Translations under genes and position numbers: made by a program | Assembly (NCBI RefSeq): GCF_000423325.1 | Contig: NZ_AUHT01000005.1 | Span: 124,001 to 188,000, forward strand | Length of the DNA: 64,000 bases | Direction: 5' to 3' | From: Lysobacter defluvii IMMIB APB-9 = DSM 18482 | GTDB taxonomy: Bacteria > Pseudomonadota > Gammaproteobacteria > Xanthomonadales > Xanthomonadaceae | The notes under the pieces: generated by a model | What the model was told of the DNA's origin: nothing | Database searches by the model: none | Seen by the model: only the letters and a program-made list of their open reading frames with translations | Shown here: piece by piece, positions 1 through 7,981 of the stretch | How positions within the stretch are numbered: the first letter of the stretch is position 1 | How the letters are laid out: every line of letters starts with the position of its first letter

Positions 1-299
1 TCGTGCTGCCCTACACCCGCTCGGCGGTGATCGGCGGCGTGTTCCTCGGGCTCGGGCGTGCGCTGGGCGAGACCATGGCGGTGGCCTTCGTGATCGGCAA
101 CTCGACCCGCTTCACGGCCTCGCTGCTGGAGCCGTCAACCACCATCGCCGCGCTGATCGCCAACGACTTCGGCGAGGCGACCGAGACCTACCGCTCCGCG
201 TTGCTGCTGCTGGGCTTCGTGCTGTTCATCGTCACCTTCCTGGTGCTCGCGGCCGCCCGCTTCATGCTCGCGCAGCTCAAGCGCCGGGAGGGCAACTGA
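1..299 (+). CDS. pstC: Phosphate ABC transporter permease PstC, C-terminal part
   Basis: This is the C-terminal ~98 residues of an inner-membrane permease of the high-affinity phosphate importer PstSCAB; the 5' part lies outside the window. Visible are the end of the binding-protein-dependent transport domain (the EAA-like stretch GLGRALGETMAVAFVIG) and a last hydrophobic segment (ALLLLGFVLFIVTFLVLAAARF) ending in a basic tail. The stop codon overlaps the pstA start by one base (TGATG), indicating translational coupling. Identity rests on the motif and on pstA, pstB and phoU following directly. Confidence 0.93.
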   Translation, partial: VLPYTRSAVIGGVFLGLGRALGETMAVAFVIGNSTRFTASLLEPSTTIAALIANDFGEATETYRSALLLLGFVLFIVTFLVLAAARFMLAQLKRREGN

Positions 300-1174
300 T
301 GGCCGCCTCCACCCGTGACGTCGCCGAGTCGCTGTACCGGCGCCGCAGGATCAAGAACGTCGTCGCCCTGGTGCTTTCCTGCCTGGCGGCGGTCTTCGGG
401 CTGGTGTTCCTGGCCTGGATCCTGTGGACGCTGGTTTCGCGCGGGATCGGTGCGATCAACCTGACGCTGTTCACCCACGACACCCCGCCGCCGATGGTCG
501 AGGGCGGCCTGCGCAACGCCTTCTTCGGCAGCGCGGTGATGAGCCTGATGGCGATCGGCATCGGCACCCCGCTGGGCATCGCCGCGGGAACCTGGCTGGC
601 CGAGTACGGCCGCAATACCCGCCTGGGCACCGCGGTGCGCTTCGTCAACGACATCCTGTTGTCGGCGCCGTCGATCGTGCTCGGCCTGTTCGTCTATACC
701 CTGGTGGTGATGCAGTTCGGCGGCAGCTTCTCCGCCATCGCCGGCTCGATCGCGCTGGCCTTCATCGTCCTGCCGGTGGTCCTGCGCACCACCGACGAGA
801 TGCTCCGGCTGGTGCCGGCGCAGATGCGCGAGGCGGCGCTGTCGCTGGGCGTGCCGCAGTGGAAGGTGACCATGCAGGTGCTGTACCGCTCGGCGCTGCC
901 GGGCATCGTCACCGGCATCCTGCTGGCGCTGGCCCGCATCAGCGGTGAGACCGCGCCCCTGCTGTTCACCGCCTTCGGCAACCAGTACTGGAGCACCGAC
1001 GTCACCGGACCGATGGCCAGCGTGCCGCTGGTGATGTACCAGTACGCCGGCAGCCCGTACGTCACCTGGCAGGACCTGGCCTGGGGCGGTGCGCTGGTGC
1101 TGACGCTGTTCGTGCTGCTGACGAGCCTCGTCGCCCGCGCGGTCGTCAACCGCCACCGGGTGACCCATGACTGA
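299..1174 (+). CDS. pstA: Phosphate ABC transporter permease PstA
   Basis: Second membrane permease of the Pst phosphate importer, 291 residues, which is normal for the family. The first transmembrane segment is near residues 20-45 ([22 protein letters not shown]). The permease coupling loop is near residues 180-220, with the stretch [19 protein letters not shown] and the following [10 protein letters not shown]. With PstC it forms the channel energised by PstB. The start overlaps the pstC stop by one base. Confidence 0.95.
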   Translation: MAASTRDVAESLYRRRRIKNVVALVLSCLAAVFGLVFLAWILWTLVSRGIGAINLTLFTHDTPPPMVEGGLRNAFFGSAVMSLMAIGIGTPLGIAAGTWLAEYGRNTRLGTAVRFVNDILLSAPSIVLGLFVYTLVVMQFGGSFSAIAGSIALAFIVLPVVLRTTDEMLRLVPAQMREAALSLGVPQWKVTMQVLYRSALPGIVTGILLALARISGETAPLLFTAFGNQYWSTDVTGPMASVPLVMYQYAGSPYVTWQDLAWGGALVLTLFVLLTSLVARAVVNRHRVTHD

Positions 1175-1259
1175 GGCCGTCGCCACCTTCGCACCCCCGG
1201 CACCCGCCACCCCGCGCGCCCCCGCCACGCGTGCCCTCGCCAACACTGGGACCCCGCCC

Positions 1260-2048
1260 ATGACCCCGAACACCGCGACCGCACCCGACACCCCGCCGGC
1301 CAAGCTGGCCGCCCGCGGGCTGGACTTCCACTACGGCGATTTCCACGCCCTCAAGGGCATCGACCTGGAGATCCCGGAGAAGCGGGTGACGGCGCTGATC
1401 GGTCCCTCCGGTTGCGGCAAGTCGACCCTGCTGCGCGTCTTCAACCGCATCTATGCCCTGTACCCGGGCATGCGCGCCAGCGGCGAGGTGCTGCTGGACG
1501 GGGAGAACATCCTCGACCCGAAGTACTCGATGAACCGGCTGCGCAGCAAGGTCGGCATGGTGTTCCAGAAGCCCGTGCCGTTCCCGATGACCATCTACGA
1601 GAACATCGCCTACGCGATCCGGCACCATGAGAAGCTGTCGCGCAAGCAGATGGACGAGCGCGTGGAACTGGCCCTGCGCCAGGGGGCGCTGTGGGACGAG
1701 GTCAAGGACAAGCTCGGGCAGAACGCGCTGGGCCTGTCCGGCGGCCAGCAGCAGCGCCTGTGCATCGCGCGCGCGGTGGCGCTGCGCCCGGACGTGCTGC
1801 TGCTCGACGAGCCGACCTCGGCGCTGGACCCGATCTCCACCAGCCGCATCGAGCAGCTGGTCGCCGACCTGAAGGACGACTACACCATCGCGATCGTCAC
1901 CCACAACATGCAGCAGGCGGCCCGGGTCTCGGACTACACCGCATTCATGTACCTGGGCGACCTGATCGAGCACGGCGACACCGAGACCATCTTTTCCAAC
2001 CCCTCGGTGCAGCAGACCGAGGACTACATCACCGGGAGGTTCGGCTGA
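1260..2048 (+). CDS. pstB: Phosphate ABC transporter ATP-binding protein PstB
   Basis: ATPase that drives phosphate import through PstC/PstA. All ABC motifs are present: Walker [11 protein letters not shown]-loop [10 protein letters not shown], signature LSGGQQQRL, Walker [13 protein letters not shown] and the switch His in VTHNMQQ. I prefer the ATG at 1260 (262 residues) because it gives the short N-terminus usual for PstB. An in-frame ATG at 1167, overlapping the pstA stop by 8 bases, would add 31 Ala/Pro/Thr-rich residues and cannot be excluded. The stop overlaps the phoU start. Confidence 0.95.
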   Translation: MTPNTATAPDTPPAKLAARGLDFHYGDFHALKGIDLEIPEKRVTALIGPSGCGKSTLLRVFNRIYALYPGMRASGEVLLDGENILDPKYSMNRLRSKVGMVFQKPVPFPMTIYENIAYAIRHHEKLSRKQMDERVELALRQGALWDEVKDKLGQNALGLSGGQQQRLCIARAVALRPDVLLLDEPTSALDPISTSRIEQLVADLKDDYTIAIVTHNMQQAARVSDYTAFMYLGDLIEHGDTETIFSNPSVQQTEDYITGRFG

Positions 2049-2752
2049 TGAACACTCCGCACGACCACATCTTCCGCGGCCTGGACGAGGAGCAGCAGCG
2101 CGTCCACGACGGCATCGTCCGCATGGGCGAGATGGCCGCCGCGCAACTGGAGGCGGCCCTGGACGTGGTGGTCCGCCGGGACGACCGCGCCTCCGCGCGC
2201 GTGGTGGCCAACGACGACGCCATCGACGCACTGGAGCAGGAGGTCACCCAGGAAGCGGTCCGCCTGGCCCTGCGCGGCCCGCTCGCCCGCGACCTGCGCT
2301 TCATCCTCGCCGCCCTGCGCATCGCCGCCGCCATCGAGCGCATGGGCGACTACGCCGCCAACATCGCCAAGCGCTCCGCCGCCCTCTCGATGGCACCGCC
2401 GCTGCCTCAGGTGGAGGCACTGCAGGCGCTCGGCCGCCGGGCCGTCGACCTGATCCGCCAGACGACCGACGCCTACCGCGACGAGGACGCCGACCTGGCC
2501 ATCCAGGTCCGGGACGCCGACGCCCGCATCGACGCCGACTACAGCGAGCTCTACCGCGACCTGGTCGAGCACATGGGCAACGAGCCGCGCTCGATCACCA
2601 GCGCAACCCACCTGATGTTCATGGCCAAGAACATCGAGCGCATCGGCGACCACGCGACCAACGTGGCCGAGAACGTGTGCTACCTGGTCAGCGGCGAGGA
2701 CGACCTGCCGCCCCGCGAGAAGCGCGACGACAGCCCCTCGCTGGCGCCGTAG
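2048..2752 (+). CDS. phoU: Phosphate transport regulator PhoU
   Basis: Cytoplasmic negative regulator linking the Pst transporter to the PhoR/PhoB system. It has 234 residues and two repeated helical PhoU domains, each with the metal-binding E-R-x-(G/A)-D-x-x-x-N signature: IERMGDYAANIAK around residue 98 and IERIGDHATNVAEN around residue 198. ATG overlaps the pstB TGA by one base, so pstCAB-phoU is read as one unit. A palindromic repeat follows 12 bases after the stop. I saw no obvious Pho box because the operon 5' end is outside the window. Confidence 0.95.
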   Translation: MNTPHDHIFRGLDEEQQRVHDGIVRMGEMAAAQLEAALDVVVRRDDRASARVVANDDAIDALEQEVTQEAVRLALRGPLARDLRFILAALRIAAAIERMGDYAANIAKRSAALSMAPPLPQVEALQALGRRAVDLIRQTTDAYRDEDADLAIQVRDADARIDADYSELYRDLVEHMGNEPRSITSATHLMFMAKNIERIGDHATNVAENVCYLVSGEDDLPPREKRDDSPSLAP

Positions 2753-2765
2753 GCAGTTCCCCGTC

Positions 2766-2785
2766 ATCCCCGCGCACGCGGGGAT
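2766..2785. repeat. REP-like palindrome ATCCCCGCG-CA-CGCGGGGAT
   Basis: A perfect 9-bp inverted repeat with a 2-base spacer sits between phoU and rnt. The unit with flanks (GTCATCCCCGCG...CGCGGGGATCCACGG) resembles the short extragenic palindromes common in Xanthomonadaceae intergenic regions. It may stabilise or end the phoU transcript; there is no T-run, so it is not a canonical terminator. Confidence 0.6.
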
Positions 2786-2818
2786 CCACGGGCTCCCCTC
2801 TGGTAGGCTTCCCGGTCC

Positions 2819-3478
2819 ATGGAACAGCCCGCCCCCACCCCTCCGGCGCCGCAGGAAACGCCTGCCGGCGTGTCCCCGATGGCGACCCGCTTCCGCGGCT
2901 ACCTGCCGGTGGTGGTGGACGTGGAGACCGGCGGGTTCGACTGGAACCGGCACGCGCTGCTGGAGATCGCGGTCCTGCCGCTGGACCTGGACGACGAGGG
3001 GCGCCTGGTGCCGGGCGAGACCACCAACGCGCACCTGGAGCCGGCGCCCGGGCTGGAGATCGATCCCAAGTCGCTGGAGATCACCGGGATCGTCCTGGGC
3101 CACCCGTTCCGGTTCGCCAAGCCGGAGAAGGCGGCGCTCGACCATGTGTTCGCGCCGGTGCGGGCGGCCTGCCGCAAGCATGGCTGCCAGCGCGCGATCC
3201 TGGTCGGGCACAACGCCCACTTCGACCTGAACTTCCTCAACGCGGCGATCGCCCGGACCGGGCACAAGCGCAGTCCGTTCCACCCCTTCAGCGTGTTCGA
3301 CACGGTGACGCTGGCAGGCGTGGCCTACGGGCAGACGGTGCTGGCACGGGCGGTGCAGGCGGCGGGCTTCGAGTGGGACCCCAACGAGGCCCACTCCGCG
3401 GTCTACGACACCGAGCGCACCGCAGAGCTGTTCTGCCGGATCGTCAATTCCTGGCCGACGCCGGGGCGCGCCGGCTGA
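2819..3478 (+). CDS. rnt: Ribonuclease T
   Basis: 3'-5' exoribonuclease that trims tRNA 3' ends and matures stable RNAs. It has 219 residues with a DEDDh exonuclease fold: DVETGGFD (D34, E36), [11 protein letters not shown] with the third Asp, and [11 protein letters not shown] supplying the catalytic His and last Asp. The first ~20 residues are Pro-rich; an alternative ATG at 2879 ([10 protein letters not shown]) would remove them. It is a stand-alone plus-strand gene, convergent with rlmB across a pseudogene relic. Confidence 0.92.
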   Translation: MEQPAPTPPAPQETPAGVSPMATRFRGYLPVVVDVETGGFDWNRHALLEIAVLPLDLDDEGRLVPGETTNAHLEPAPGLEIDPKSLEITGIVLGHPFRFAKPEKAALDHVFAPVRAACRKHGCQRAILVGHNAHFDLNFLNAAIARTGHKRSPFHPFSVFDTVTLAGVAYGQTVLARAVQAAGFEWDPNEAHSAVYDTERTAELFCRIVNSWPTPGRAG

Positions 3479-3480
3479 GC

Positions 3481-3780
3481 GTGGCGCTCAGGCGAGGTGT
3501 CGGTCGGCTGCAGCGAGGTCGCGCCGGCACTGACCGTGACCCTCAGGCCTTCCACTCCACCCCACTGGTTGTCCTCCGCCAAACGTTCCTGGATCCGGCG
3601 GTAAAGCGCCGCGCCGTCACCGGCGGCAGCGCCCGGGAGAAGCCCGGTGAGCGCGTCCTCGCAGGCCTGCCGCTCGAAGGCCTCGGCCTGGGTGCGCAGG
3701 CGCTCCAGCAGCTCGCTCTTCTCCTGGTCTGCGGCGAGCGTCCCACGGGCGCCCGCCCCGGCGCTATGGAGAGCGAGGGC
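3481..3780 (-). pseudogene. Relic of a diguanylate cyclase (GGDEF) gene with its core deleted
   Basis: No intact gene lies between rnt and rlmB, but one minus-strand frame (codons beginning at positions divisible by 3, read downward) encodes a recognisable relic. A signalling-helix stretch (SELLERLRTQAEAFERQACE, about 3717-3658) runs into DALTGL (3657-3640), the DxLTGL entry of GGDEF domains. It then jumps to the domain's end: LLPGAAAGDGAALYRRI, and after it GLRVTVSAGAT (3549-3517) and SLQPTDTSPER. The ~75 residues that should lie between, including the GG(D/E)EF site, are missing, as are the C-terminal LYxAK part and any N-terminal sensor. There is no start codon in this frame. Family assignment is by motif recognition. 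Confidence 0.6.
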
Positions 3781-3820
3781 ATCGGGTACGCACCGCCCGT
3801 GGGGCTTGGATGGCCGCCGG

Positions 3821-4579
3821 TCAGCCGGCCTGCCGCTGCCGGACCGCCTCGAACAGCGCGACCCCGGCGGTGACCGACACGTTGAGGCTCTCGACCTCCC
3901 CGTCGCCGGCCCCGGGCATCGGGATGGCGGCGAGGCTGTCGCAGTTCTCGCGGGTCAGCCTCCGCAGCCCCTCGCCCTCGCCGCCCAGCACCAGGCCCAC
4001 GTTGCCGCGCAGGTCGAGCGCGTAGAACGGTGCCTCGGCCTCGCCGGCGAGGCCATGTAGCCACACGCCCATCTTCTGCAGGTCGCGCATGGTCCGGGAG
4101 AGGTTGGTGACGGACACGACCGGAATGCGGTCCGCCGCACCGGCCGAGGTCTTGCGCACGGTGGCGTTGACCTGGACCGCCTTGTCCTTGGGGATCACCA
4201 CGGCGGTGGCGCCCGCGGCGGCAGCGCTGCGCAGGCAGGCACCGAGGTTGTGCGGGTCCTGCACCCCGTCGAGCAGGAGCAGCAGGGCGCGCCCGTTGGC
4301 GCCCTCGACCAGCCCCTGCAGTTCGTTCTCGCCCCAGGTCCTCGCGGCGGCGTAGCGGGCGACGACGCCCTGGTGGCGCAGGTTGCCTGCGACGCCGTCG
4401 ATCGCCTGCTTCGCGACCCGGCGTACGTCGATGTCGCGGCGCCGCGCCTGGGCCTCGATCTCGGCCAGGCGGGGGTTCTTCGCGCCGGCCTCGACCAGCA
4501 CCTCGCGGACATTGGCGGCGTCGTGCTCGACGGCGGAGGCGACGGCGTTGATGCCGGCGATCCATTGTTTCTGGCTCAT
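3821..4579 (-). CDS. rlmB: 23S rRNA (guanosine-2'-O-)-methyltransferase RlmB
   Basis: SPOUT-family enzyme that 2'-O-methylates G2251 (E. coli numbering) of 23S rRNA. It has 252 residues from the ATG at 4579 (MSQKQWIAGINAV). The N-terminal substrate-binding domain covers residues 1-85. The methyltransferase domain has motif 1 (LDGVQDPHNLGACLRSAAA), motif 2 (LVLGGEGEGLRRL) and motif 3 (ESLNVSVTAGVALFE), which form the trefoil knot and SAM site. It lies downstream of rnr on the same strand, separated only by a palindromic repeat; the rnr-rlmB pairing is common in gammaproteobacteria. Confidence 0.94.
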   Translation of the reverse strand: MSQKQWIAGINAVASAVEHDAANVREVLVEAGAKNPRLAEIEAQARRRDIDVRRVAKQAIDGVAGNLRHQGVVARYAAARTWGENELQGLVEGANGRALLLLLDGVQDPHNLGACLRSAAAAGATAVVIPKDKAVQVNATVRKTSAGAADRIPVVSVTNLSRTMRDLQKMGVWLHGLAGEAEAPFYALDLRGNVGLVLGGEGEGLRRLTRENCDSLAAIPMPGAGDGEVESLNVSVTAGVALFEAVRQRQAG

Positions 4580-4590
4580 GCCGGGAATTG

Positions 4591-4630
4591 TAGGGCGCAA
4601 TGGCCGCCGCACGCGGCATATTGCGCCCTA
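4591..4630. repeat. Palindromic repeat, family A, copy 1
   Basis: A nested inverted repeat: outer arms TAGGGCGCAAT (4591-4601) and ATTGCGCCCTA (4620-4630), inner arms GCCGC and GCGGC. It fills the gap between rnr and rlmB. A near-identical element lies at 10223-10259 at the 3' end of parC, so this is a dispersed repeat family and not only a local hairpin. Confidence 0.75.
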
Positions 4631-4633
4631 CGG

Positions 4634-7156
4634 TCAGTATTTCTTCTTCTGGCGCCTGGCGGGTCTGCCGCGCTCGGGCGGCGCCTTCGGCTCCTTCGCC
4701 CCGCCGTCCTCGCGGACCAGGCGGAAGTCGATCTTGCGGTCCTCCACGCTGGCCTTGAGGACGATGATCCTGGCCGGGTCGCCAAGCCGGTACTCGCGGC
4801 CGTGCCGCTCACCGGTCAGCGTCTTGCGGATCGGGTCGAACGAGTAGTAGTCGTGCGGCAGCTGGGTCACGTGGACCAGGCCGTTGACCTTGGACTCGTC
4901 CAGTTCGATGAACAGCCCGAAGCTGGTCACCCCGCTGATCACCCCGTCGAACTCACCGCCCACGTGCTGCTCCATCCACGCGGCCCGGTAGCGCTCGTCG
5001 ACCTCGCGTTCGGCCTCCTCGGCGCGGCGCGCGCGCTCGGAGCACTGCAGCGCGAGCTGGGCCATGTCGCTGGGGGAGTAGCGGAACTTCTCCGGCCGCT
5101 TGCCGCTGAGGGCGTGCTTGATCGCCCGGTGCACCAGCAGGTCGGCATAGCGGCGGATCGGCGAGGTGAAGTGGGCGTACGCCTCCAGCGCCAAGCCGAA
5201 GTGGCCGATGTTCTCGGGCTGGTAGACCGCGAGCGATTGGCTGCGCAGCAGGACCGACTCGATCAGCGTGGCGTCGCCGCGCTCGCGGACCTCGCGCAGC
5301 AGGCGGGTGTAGTCGCGCGGCTGCACCTTGCCCCACGGCGGCATCTTCAGCTTGAACTCCTTGAGGAACTCAAGCAGGTCGGTGTACTTCTGCTCCGGCG
5401 GGCGGTCGTGGATGCGGAACGGGGCCGGCACCTCCTTGTCGATCAGGTACTTCGCCGCCTCCACGTTGGCGGCGATCATGCATTCCTCGATCAGCTTGTG
5501 CGCGTCGTTGCGCACGATCATGCCGGCCTGCGTGACCTCGCCCTTGTTGCCGAGCACGAAGCGGACCTCGCTGGACTCGAATTCGATCGCGCCGCGCTTC
5601 TCCCGCGCCTTGCGTAGCACCTGGTAGAGCTGGTGCAGGCGCTCGACCTGGGGCAGGACCGGCCCGAGGATCTCCAGTGCCTCGTCGCGCTTCTCGTTGG
5701 CGACGTCGTCGCCGACCGCGTTCCACACCTGGGTGTAGGTCAGGCGCGCATGCGAGTGCATGACCGCCTCGTAGAACTTCGAACCGGTCACCCGGCCCTG
5801 GCGGTCGACCTGCATGTCGCACACGAAGCAGAGGCGGTCGACCTTCGGTTTGAGCGAGCAGATGCCGTTGGAGAGGGTCTCGGGCAGCATCGGCACGACG
5901 AAACCGGGGAAATACACCGAGGTGGCGCGCTTCTGCGCCTCCTCGTCCAGCGGCTCGCCGGGACGCACGTAGTGCGACACGTCGGCGATCGCCACCACCA
6001 GGCGGAAGCCGTCGCGGTTGGTCTCGCAATAGACCGCGTCGTCGAAATCCTTGGCGTCCTCGCCGTCGATGGTCACCAGCGGCATGTCGCGCAGGTCGAC
6101 GCGGCCGGCGATCTCTTCGTCATCCACGCGGTGCGGCAAGGCGGTCGCCTGGTCGAGCACCTGCTGCGGGAACTCGTGGGGGATGTCGTGGCCGTGGATC
6201 GCCGCCTGCACCGCCAGCGACGCGGTCAGCCGGTCGCCCAGCACCGTCAGGATCCTGCCGAGGGGCGCGCGTCGCGGCTCCGGGGCGCGGGTGATCTCGC
6301 ACACCACCAACTGGCCGTCGCGGGCCTCGCCCCGGTGCTCGGGCGGGATCAGGACGTTGCGCTGGATGCGGGCATCGTCCGGTTCGACATAGCTCACCCC
6401 GTCCTCGAGCACGAAGCGGCCGATCATCCGGCTCATGCGGCGCTCGAGCACCTCGACGATGGCGCCCTCGCGGCGGCCGCGGCGGTCGACGCCGGTGACG
6501 TGGGCCAGCACGCGATCGCCGTGCATGACCTTGCGCATCTCGAACGGCGGCAGGAACAGGTCGTCGCCGGTGCCCTCGTCCGGGCGCAGGAAGCCGAAGC
6601 CGTCCGGGTTGGCGATGACGCTGCCGGGGATCAGGTCGACGCGCCGTGCCGGCACCAGGCCTCCGCGGCGGTTCTGGTGCAACTGGCCGTCACGAAGCAT
6701 CGCCCGCAGGCGCGCGTTGAGGGCGTTGAAACGTTCGCTTTCCTCCAAGCCCAGCTGCGCGGCCAGGTCGGCGGCGTCCATCGGACCATCGGAATCGGCC
6801 AGGGTCTGCAGGATCAGCTCGCGGCTGGCGATGGGATTTTCGTAGCGCGCGGCCTCGCGTTCGGCGTGCGGGTCGGCGGGGCCGCCGGCACCTTCTGCGC
6901 CCTTCGAGCGACCCGTGCCCTTCGACGCCCTGGAGGACTTCGCTGCCTTCGCGGTACCAGCGGCCTTCTTCGGGGCGTCACCGGTGTCGTGCGGCTCCGG
7001 GAACCAGGCGGGCAGGTCGCCGTCCTTGCCCTTGCGGCCCTTGCCCTGTCCGGCCTTGGCCGGGGCGGCCGGCGCCTTCCTGGCCGCCGTCCGGCCCGCG
7101 CTCTTCTTTTTGGTGGCGCCGCTGTCCGGGCCTTTGTTCTTCGGGGTTCTGTTCAT
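4634..7156 (-). CDS. rnr: Ribonuclease R
   Basis: Processive 3'-5' exoribonuclease of the RNB/RNase II family that degrades structured RNA and acts in rRNA quality control. It has 840 residues from the ATG at 7156. In order: a Lys/Ala-rich disordered extension (1-~90), a winged-helix HTH (~105-165), cold-shock OB domains (VIANPDGFGFLRPD region), the RNB catalytic core with TIDGEDAKDFDDAVY (Mg-binding Asps) and RRYADLLVHRAI, an S1 domain (FDGVISGVTSFGLFIELDE) and a short basic tail. The open frame continues upstream of 7156, but that stretch runs antisense to the tRNA gene and is not coding. Confidence 0.95.
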   Translation of the reverse strand: MNRTPKNKGPDSGATKKKSAGRTAARKAPAAPAKAGQGKGRKGKDGDLPAWFPEPHDTGDAPKKAAGTAKAAKSSRASKGTGRSKGAEGAGGPADPHAEREAARYENPIASRELILQTLADSDGPMDAADLAAQLGLEESERFNALNARLRAMLRDGQLHQNRRGGLVPARRVDLIPGSVIANPDGFGFLRPDEGTGDDLFLPPFEMRKVMHGDRVLAHVTGVDRRGRREGAIVEVLERRMSRMIGRFVLEDGVSYVEPDDARIQRNVLIPPEHRGEARDGQLVVCEITRAPEPRRAPLGRILTVLGDRLTASLAVQAAIHGHDIPHEFPQQVLDQATALPHRVDDEEIAGRVDLRDMPLVTIDGEDAKDFDDAVYCETNRDGFRLVVAIADVSHYVRPGEPLDEEAQKRATSVYFPGFVVPMLPETLSNGICSLKPKVDRLCFVCDMQVDRQGRVTGSKFYEAVMHSHARLTYTQVWNAVGDDVANEKRDEALEILGPVLPQVERLHQLYQVLRKAREKRGAIEFESSEVRFVLGNKGEVTQAGMIVRNDAHKLIEECMIAANVEAAKYLIDKEVPAPFRIHDRPPEQKYTDLLEFLKEFKLKMPPWGKVQPRDYTRLLREVRERGDATLIESVLLRSQSLAVYQPENIGHFGLALEAYAHFTSPIRRYADLLVHRAIKHALSGKRPEKFRYSPSDMAQLALQCSERARRAEEAEREVDERYRAAWMEQHVGGEFDGVISGVTSFGLFIELDESKVNGLVHVTQLPHDYYSFDPIRKTLTGERHGREYRLGDPARIIVLKASVEDRKIDFRLVREDGGAKEPKAPPERGRPARRQKKKY

Positions 7157-7236
7157 GCGGCGATGGTACAGGGCCGGTGTCAAAGCGCCGTGCCACCCGC
7201 GCCGCCCCGCCGGTACCGTTCCGGTGCCGGCGGGTG

Positions 7237-7266
7237 TTGACAAGCCGCCCCCGCGCACCGCATCAT
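7237..7266 (+). promoter_or_regulatory. Sigma-70-like promoter of the tRNA-Leu gene
   Basis: A consensus -35 box TTGACA (7237-7242) is followed after 18 bases by CATCAT (7261-7266), a 4/6 match to the -10 consensus. It lies 36 bases before the mature tRNA 5' end. Inference from position and sequence only. Confidence 0.55.
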
Positions 7267-7301
7267 GCGCGGCCTCGCAACGCTCACGCAGCGTTTGCAG
7301 G

Positions 7302-7386
<85 letters not shown>

Positions 7387-7423
7387 ACACATTCGAAGGC
7401 GCGGTAGTCCACGCGCCGCCAGG

Positions 7424-7448
7424 AAACCCGCCGGCAGGCGGGTTTTTT
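7424..7448 (+). terminator. Rho-independent terminator after tRNA-Leu
   Basis: Stem AAACCCGCC (7424-7432), loop GGCA and GGCGGGTTT (7437-7445) running into a T-tract (TTTTTTG), 38 bases after the tRNA 3' end. Confidence 0.85.
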
Positions 7449-7550
7449 GTTGCCCGCGGGTTATTGCCGGGGCGCGGTTTGGCGGCTAACTTCAATGATG
7501 GTCCGCCCCTTCTTTCCTTGGCCGCGCCGACGCGGCCGGAGTCCCCTTGC

Positions 7551-7934
7551 ATGAACGCTTCGCCCCGCCCCGCGCTGGTGATCTCCCGGACCGACTGCGA
7601 CCGGCTGGAGGCGCTGCTCGAAAAGCGGCTGCCGCCGGGGGTCCAGGTGGATGCGCTGCGCGACGAGCTGGCACGTGCCGACGTCGTCGAACCGGGCGAC
7701 ATGCCGGCGGACGTCATCACCATGAACTCCACCGCCCGCTTCGTCGACGAGCACACCGGCGCCGAGCACGAGATCACCCTGGTCTGGCCGCACGAGATGG
7801 ACGGCAGCCGCGACAAGGTCTCGATCCTCGCCCCGGTCGGCAGCGCCCTGCTGGGCCTGCGCGTGGGCGACCGCATCGAATGGCCGGTGCCGGGTGGCCG
7901 CACCCTTACCCTGCGGGTCCTGTCGATCCGCTGA
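7551..7934 (+). CDS. rnk: Nucleoside diphosphate kinase regulator / GreA-GreB-family protein Rnk
   Basis: A 127-residue protein of the Rnk family, which binds RNA polymerase through a GreA/GreB-like C-terminal FKBP-fold domain but has a short N-terminal helical part. Visible are an N-terminal coil ([15 protein letters not shown]), the linker [20 protein letters not shown] and the C-terminal Gre-like domain ([38 protein letters not shown]). The ATG at 7551 fits the family N-terminus. It lies between the tRNA terminator and parC; 47 bases separate it from parC and co-transcription is possible. Confidence 0.88.
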   Translation: MNASPRPALVISRTDCDRLEALLEKRLPPGVQVDALRDELARADVVEPGDMPADVITMNSTARFVDEHTGAEHEITLVWPHEMDGSRDKVSILAPVGSALLGLRVGDRIEWPVPGGRTLTLRVLSIR

Positions 7935-7981
7935 TTCCGCGCCCGCCCCCGGGCAACCGCAATCCAGGTAACCGATCCCGC

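Noticed and set aside
3647-4060. Plus-strand frames in the rnt-rlmB gap and over rlmB
   Set aside because: They are antisense to rlmB and to the GGDEF relic and have Arg/Ala/Pro-rich shadow composition.
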